NCBI RefSeq assembly: GCF_030297015.1
Contig: NZ_AP028056.1
Coordinates: 2,180,939 to 2,244,938 of the forward strand
Reading direction: 5' to 3'
Length of the DNA stretch: 64,000 nt
Source of the DNA: Brooklawnia propionicigenes
GTDB lineage: Bacteria > Actinomycetota > Actinomycetes > Propionibacteriales > Propionibacteriaceae
The notes under the pieces are model-generated. The model saw only the letters and a list, made by a program, of their open reading frames with translations, was not told where the DNA came from and searched no databases. Numbering within the stretch: position 1 is the stretch's first letter; the number at the start of each line of letters is the position of its first letter. A program made the position numbers and the translations under genes. Shown piece after piece: positions 59,579 through 64,000 of this stretch.

Positions 59579-61323
59579 GTTGGGGTCTCCTGTAGTTGGG
59601 TGTCTCGGCTGGGGTCGTGGGCGTCGACGGATGCCCGGATTGCGGCCGCGTCAGGGCTGGTCATCCAGGGTTGGGTGGCGATGAGAGTGGGTCGGGCGCC
59701 AGACGCGAACACCACTGCTCTGCCGGGTGGCATGGCCGCGAGGTCAGCTGCCTCAAGGATGCGTTGCCTGTTGAGCTGTTGGGTGACGTTTCGGTGGCCT
59801 TTGCCGACCGACACCGATCGGGTGGTCTTGTCGTAATCGCCGATCATCGCGGCGAGAGTATCGAGGAAGTCGCGTTCTTTGACGCCGCCGCCGTAGATGG
59901 CGATGTTGGCTGCTGACCAGAGTTTGCGCATGCCGGATTCTCCCCAGACGTCGACGCCTTGGGACCAGGATTGGAGGATGGTCATGAGGATGATGCCGCG
60001 GCTGCCGTAGTGGGAGTAGAGGGCGGGTAGGTCGGTCCAGCGGCAGACGTTGGCGGCTTCGTCGAGGACTCCGAGTAGGGGTGTTTGGAGTCGGCCGCCG
60101 GCGCTTTGGGCGGCGAGGTTTTCGGCGGCTTCAGCGACGGCGGCGGTGAGGGCGGTGACGAGGGGTCCGGCGGTGGATGTGCCTTCTTTGGACAGGCTGT
60201 AGAGGGTGCCGCCGTCGGCGTGGACGAAGTCGGTTGCACGCAGCTGGGCGCGGGGGTCGTCTGGCTCCTGTGGGGTGATCCAGGCGGCGATTTGTCGGTT
60301 GGTGAGGCATGAGGCCATTTGTTGGGCGGTGCCGTAGATGCCGCCTCGTTGTTTGTCGGGGGCGAAGATGACGCCGGCGAGCTGGTCGGCGGTGAGTTCG
60401 TAGCCGGCCGCGGCGACAAGTCGCATTGGGGTGTCGTCGGTGGGGCGGGTGAGCCATCGGTACACGTCGGTGATGGGCCGGTGGTCGACGGCTGCGGCGA
60501 GGAGGAGTCCGGCGAGGAGGTCTTGTCCGGCGGGGTCGAAGAAGGCGTCGGTGCGTGCTCCGGGGGCGCGGGAGCCGCTGGCGAAGTGGGCGGCGAGTTT
60601 GGAGGCCTGGACTTCGTCGGTGACGTACGACAGCGGGTTCCACCACCATGTTGGTTGTTCGCCGGCGAGGTGTTGGGGGTCGAACACCCAGACGGGTCCG
60701 CGTTCGGCTCGCAGGTCGCGGGTGGCGTCGACGACATCGCGTTTGTTGCTGGTGACCAGCACGGAGCCGGGTGCGGCGAGGATGGCGGGGATAGCGCGGC
60801 TGGTGGTTTTCCCGGTTCGTGGCCCCCAGATGTCGACGTGCATGTCTTCCCACGAGCCATAGAGCCGCTCGCCGCTGGCGACAGTGACACCGATCGGGAT
60901 ACCGGGGGTGCTGGGATCAACACCGAGACGCTTCGCCTTCGCAACAACGGATGCCTTCGACAGGGGGCTGATGTCGTGCCTGACCCCGAGGTAGTGGGAC
61001 GACTGGTCGACTCGCGTCCTATGCCTGGTCCGGTGGCCGATCAGAAGCCAGCCGGCGGCGATCGCAACGGTGATCGTGAGGACGCTCGCGATGGCGACGA
61101 TGGTGGAGGCTGCCGGCCAGGTGGTGGTGCCGCGGATGGCGCCGAAGACGATGGTCCAGAATCCGCCTTGGGGGCGTCCGAGCCCGGCGATACGCCATCC
61201 CGCCTGGATGCTGATCCACATGATCAGGCTGATGCTGATCGTGAGGGCGCCGGTCCCGTACATCAGGATCGTGTCCGGACCCCAGAGGGAGGGCTGGGCC
61301 CGTCGGTTGTTGGGTGTGGTCAT
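59575..61323 (-). CDS. Type IV coupling protein, TraG/VirD4 family
   Basis: A 582-aa membrane-anchored ATPase. Two N-terminal helices (ILMYGTGALTISISLIMWISI; ASTIVAIASVLTITVAIAAGWLL) are followed by Walker A IWGPRTGKTTSRAIPA (about residue 160), Walker B LLGVLDEAANVC and a C-terminal TraG/TraD region (DYDKTTRSVSVGKGHRNVTQQ). It links the relaxosome to the type IV secretion channel. ATG 61323 overlaps the VirB4 stop by 4 bp. Confidence 0.93.
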   Translation of the reverse strand: MTTPNNRRAQPSLWGPDTILMYGTGALTISISLIMWISIQAGWRIAGLGRPQGGFWTIVFGAIRGTTTWPAASTIVAIASVLTITVAIAAGWLLIGHRTRHRTRVDQSSHYLGVRHDISPLSKASVVAKAKRLGVDPSTPGIPIGVTVASGERLYGSWEDMHVDIWGPRTGKTTSRAIPAILAAPGSVLVTSNKRDVVDATRDLRAERGPVWVFDPQHLAGEQPTWWWNPLSYVTDEVQASKLAAHFASGSRAPGARTDAFFDPAGQDLLAGLLLAAAVDHRPITDVYRWLTRPTDDTPMRLVAAAGYELTADQLAGVIFAPDKQRGGIYGTAQQMASCLTNRQIAAWITPQEPDDPRAQLRATDFVHADGGTLYSLSKEGTSTAGPLVTALTAAVAEAAENLAAQSAGGRLQTPLLGVLDEAANVCRWTDLPALYSHYGSRGIILMTILQSWSQGVDVWGESGMRKLWSAANIAIYGGGVKERDFLDTLAAMIGDYDKTTRSVSVGKGHRNVTQQLNRQRILEAADLAAMPPGRAVVFASGARPTLIATQPWMTSPDAAAIRASVDAHDPSRDTQLQETPT

Positions 61324-62816
61324 GGTCGGGTTCCGACGCGGGATCGTTGGTGCCACAGTTTGTTGGTGTCGTGGATGTGTTGTTCGGTGCGGGTGAGGTC
61401 GACTCGGATGGGGATGCCGGGGCGGCCGCCGACTTTGACGAGGAACTTGCCGAGTCCTGGGGGTTCGGCTTCTTGTCCGCGGCGTGAGTCCCAGGCGGGT
61501 GGGTCTTGCCAGCTGGCGAGCATGGCTTGTTCGGCTTGGGACAGTCCGATGACGGGGGTGAGGTCGACCATTTCTGCTTGGGGGAGTCCGCCGCAGATGA
61601 CCATGCCGGCGCGTTCGACGAAGCCTTTGGCTTTGAGGTAGTCCTCGGGGGTGGGCAGTGCCCGCAGGTCACTCATGGTGTGGGTGATCATGGCGGTCCC
61701 GACGCCGACTTGCCGGTTGAGGCGGGTGAGGGAGTCGACGCGGTCGACGATGCCGCTGCCGGAGCGTAGCGCTTGCCACAGTTCGTCCATGATGACGAAG
61801 TAGTGGCGCCGCTGCTCGAGTTCGGCGTCGGCGAGGACTTGGGCGATGTTGACGGTGGCGAAGCCGTTGGACCAGCAGGCCAGAAGGACCGCGGCTCGCA
61901 CATCGTGGTCAGCTTCAGTGATGGAAGACACGTCGTAGACCACGGGCCGGTCGAGTTGCATGGGGTTCGTGGTGGGCTGGGCGAAGATTTCGCCAAGCCG
62001 ACCACCTCGGCTCAGGCTGATCAGGGACGCTTCGAGGCCACGGGTGATGCGCTGGTATTCGCCGAAGTCGCCGCGATCGACCGCCACCTCACGCACCGCA
62101 GCGGGCCCATCTTGCACGATCGCGAGAAGATCAGCCAGCACGGGTGTGTGGGTGGCTTGGTGGTCGAGGACCCGCAGCGCCTGGTCGAGGACGGATTCTT
62201 CGACGTCGCTGGGGGGTTGTTTACGCAAGATGGTGAGCAGGGCGCTGACCATGGTGAGGCGTCGGGCGTGGGCGTCGGCTTCGACTTCTTGGGCTTGTTT
62301 CTCGTAGCCAGCATCACGGAGCCGGCGGGCTGCGTGTTTGGCTTGTCCGGGGTCGAGGATGTTGAGGTGGCCGCGGCCTCGTCCGAGGGTGATGACTTGT
62401 CCGCCGAGGGCGGTGACCATGTCGATGTAGTCGGGTTTCAGGTCACCGAGCACGATCGGGAGGACGCCGTATCCGGCGAGTCCGGTGGCCATCCGGCGTA
62501 CGGCGGTGGACTTGCCGAGACCGGTGAGGCCGAGGAAGAAGACGCTGGGGTTGCGGATCAGTTTCGCGCGTTGGAACCAGCTGATGGGGTCGCAGCACAA
62601 GGTGGCGCCGGTGATGATGTGGCGTCCCAGCGGGACACCGACCATGGGTGTTCCGGAGCCGACGACCCACGGCCATAGCCCGCACACTTGTACGGTGGTG
62701 CCGCGGAACTCGGATGCCGGGTCGATGAGGATGGCTTCACCTCGATCGCGTCCGGGCCAGCCTTTCGGCCCGGGCCTGCGGGGTGCCGGCGCTGCCGGCT
62801 TCTGGTGACGGCTCAT
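61320..62816 (-). CDS. VirB4/TraC-like conjugation ATPase
   Basis: A 498-aa protein with Walker A VFFLGLTGLGKSTAVRRMATGL (about residues 91-112), Walker B HYFVIMDELWQALRSG and the motif TRLNRQVGVGTAMITHTMSDL. The order and HerA/FtsK-like fold match the ATPase that follows SCO6880-type proteins in actinobacterial transfer operons. It powers assembly or transport at the mating channel. Start ATG overlaps the upstream stop (ATGA). Confidence 0.92.
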   Translation of the reverse strand: MSRHQKPAAPAPRRPGPKGWPGRDRGEAILIDPASEFRGTTVQVCGLWPWVVGSGTPMVGVPLGRHIITGATLCCDPISWFQRAKLIRNPSVFFLGLTGLGKSTAVRRMATGLAGYGVLPIVLGDLKPDYIDMVTALGGQVITLGRGRGHLNILDPGQAKHAARRLRDAGYEKQAQEVEADAHARRLTMVSALLTILRKQPPSDVEESVLDQALRVLDHQATHTPVLADLLAIVQDGPAAVREVAVDRGDFGEYQRITRGLEASLISLSRGGRLGEIFAQPTTNPMQLDRPVVYDVSSITEADHDVRAAVLLACWSNGFATVNIAQVLADAELEQRRHYFVIMDELWQALRSGSGIVDRVDSLTRLNRQVGVGTAMITHTMSDLRALPTPEDYLKAKGFVERAGMVICGGLPQAEMVDLTPVIGLSQAEQAMLASWQDPPAWDSRRGQEAEPPGLGKFLVKVGGRPGIPIRVDLTRTEQHIHDTNKLWHQRSRVGTRP

Positions 62817-64000
62817 AGTTTGTCCTTGAATGCGGTGATGGACGACACGAGTTGGGGTAGCAGGATTCCCAGGGGCAGGCCGGCCGCGAAGGCGGCGTCT
62901 TGGGAGCCGTAGCAGGGCCGCACGCGTAGACGTGCGGTGGCGGACAGCATGTCGACTGCGGCGCGGGCTTCGGGTAGCCGTGCGGGGTCGGTCACGGTCG
63001 CGGTAATCAGGGCTCCGAAGTTGACCAGTCCGGCGCCGGCTGCTTCTTCGGCGGCGGTCGCCTCGGCCGAGCGGGTGTCCAGGATCGACCGGGCGGTGGG
63101 CCGTTCGGTCGAGGTCGCTCGGAAGCTCGCCGCCCGGACGTCGGCTTCGACCATGGCCGCGGCGACCGCGGAGTTGATGGGCCGGTACAGCAGGGTGACG
63201 CGTTTGCGGGCGATGTCAGGGTGAGGGGCCAGCAGCCGGGCCAGCACCGAGGATTGCACGTTGCCGCGCGGGGCGCTGCTCATCTGCCAGGTCACCGAGC
63301 AGGCCGAGTCGTGGCGGTACACGTCCCAGCCGGCTTGGTGGGCTGCCGGGCCGACATCGGTCCAGTCCAGGTCGACGGGCTCGTTGTCGGCGTGGGCACC
63401 CGCGATGAGATCCGCGGTTGGGGGGTCGTAGGCGACCCGGACGATTTCGCACAGCTCGGCCGCGTCCACCAGCCGGGTCGCGCCGGCACCGGTGGACCCC
63501 AGGGTGCTCATCAGCCCGGGGAGGCGAGCGGCAAGGTCCCGGCCGACCTGTTCGGGTGTGCGTTTCTTGCCGGAGCTGTTCGCGGCGGTGAAGGTGATGG
63601 TGACCCAGGCGTGGATGGTGGAGGAGCCGGCCGGGTAGGCCTTGACGATCTCGGTGAGCATGGCACGGGCGAACGCGGGTGCGTTGGGGTCGATGGCGCC
63701 CCCCACTTCGTGAGCGAGCCGGTGGCCGGAGTCGGGTGCGGTTTCGATGGTGACGGCTGCTGCTTCGATGCCGGGTTCGTCGCCGAGGTTGGTGAGCCAT
63801 TGACCCCAGTCGGCGACCCAGGAGTCGATCTGTGGCTGGTCGACCAGGGCGGCCCCGTCGGGTTCGGACGCGATGACGACGGTGTGGGTGGCGGTCGAGG
63901 GTGCGGAGATCAGCGCGAAGGGTCGGCCGTAGGCGTCGAGGTGTTCGCTGAGCCGTAGGCAGGCGGCCAGGCCGGGCAGTTGGCAGGTGCCCCAGGGGAC
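62813..64000 (-). CDS. SCO6880-family conjugation protein, 5' end beyond the window
   Basis: The frame is open to the right edge, giving at least 395 residues: VPWGTCQLPGLAACLRLSEHL, LISAPSTATHTVVIASEPDG, SWVADWGQWLTNLGDEPG, a long helical/beta region with HAWVTITFTAANSSGKKRTPEQVGRDLAARLPGL, and the end LPQLVSSITAFKDKL. This matches the SCO6880 group in actinobacterial conjugative elements, thought to be part of the type IV apparatus. The N-terminus, with its membrane helices, is not in view. Confidence 0.85.
   Translation of the reverse strand, partial: VPWGTCQLPGLAACLRLSEHLDAYGRPFALISAPSTATHTVVIASEPDGAALVDQPQIDSWVADWGQWLTNLGDEPGIEAAAVTIETAPDSGHRLAHEVGGAIDPNAPAFARAMLTEIVKAYPAGSSTIHAWVTITFTAANSSGKKRTPEQVGRDLAARLPGLMSTLGSTGAGATRLVDAAELCEIVRVAYDPPTADLIAGAHADNEPVDLDWTDVGPAAHQAGWDVYRHDSACSVTWQMSSAPRGNVQSSVLARLLAPHPDIARKRVTLLYRPINSAVAAAMVEADVRAASFRATSTERPTARSILDTRSAEATAAEEAAGAGLVNFGALITATVTDPARLPEARAAVDMLSATARLRVRPCYGSQDAAFAAGLPLGILLPQLVSSITAFKDKL

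Overview
The window is high-GC DNA with actinobacterial habits: GTG/TTG starts, chains of 4-8 bp ATGA-type gene overlaps, several probable leaderless starts, an animal/yeast-type UGPase, and actinobacterial SCO6880/VirB4/TraG/DUF4913 transfer genes. A member of the Actinomycetota, plausibly a Propionibacteriaceae-like genus, is the best guess; the family assignment is inference.

Positions 1-30,342 look like ordinary chromosome rich in carbohydrate genes. They hold a truncated sugar-binding-protein remnant beside a LacI regulator, a damaged MFS gene, and a GntR/YtrA operon with a DUF1648 protein and a CPBP protease. A ribose-type sugar ABC operon with a VOC protein follows, with a divergent LacI regulator and a clear palindromic operator. 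Next come a lactonase, a DUF2252 protein, a Bax-inhibitor-1 protein, a NUDIX hydrolase, a 3-methyladenine glycosylase, a hexuronate/galactonate cluster (dgoK-dgoA-kduI) and a beta-glucoside PTS operon (EIIBCA, LicT-type antiterminator, GH1 enzyme). The PTS operon is preceded by a recognisable RAT/terminator pair. UGPase, a HAD phosphatase, an MBL hydrolase and a tyrosine phosphatase complete this part.

At tRNA-Lys(TTT) (30,343-30,418) the character changes. From here to the right edge the DNA is a composite integrated mobile element that continues past the window; no integrase and no second attachment site are visible. Its left end has two divergent XRE regulators. Two winged-helix proteins follow; the first gene contains a tight cluster of perfect hairpins that recur around a GGACCGTGC motif. 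A gene with five exact 21-bp-spaced repeats, a pair of tandem helical paralogues and a DnaG-type primase without zinc finger come next. Together these look like a replication/control module. A complete type I restriction-modification operon (hsdM-hsdS-hsdR plus a coupled XRE gene) is followed by a palindrome-rich oriT candidate and mobC-relaxase genes.

Between 47.3 and 59 kb lies an accessory zone: an ISAs1-family element with 18-bp inverted repeats and a 10-bp target duplication sitting in an already frameshifted gene, a ParB-like protein convergent with a Dam-type methylase and a small zinc protein, an IS630-family element, a decayed second copy of a mobilisation-associated gene, a serine resolvase with a candidate res site, a broken EVE-DUF3883 gene, and DUF4062 and NYN-domain genes. 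The window ends in a minus-strand conjugation operon: SCO6880-family protein, VirB4-like ATPase, TraG/VirD4 coupling protein and DUF4913 protein.

Several genes carry frameshifts or deletions (MFS, 17.8-18.4 kb, 47.8-48.3 kb, EVE-DUF3883). Most look like decay, but isolated 1-nt shifts could also be sequencing error.
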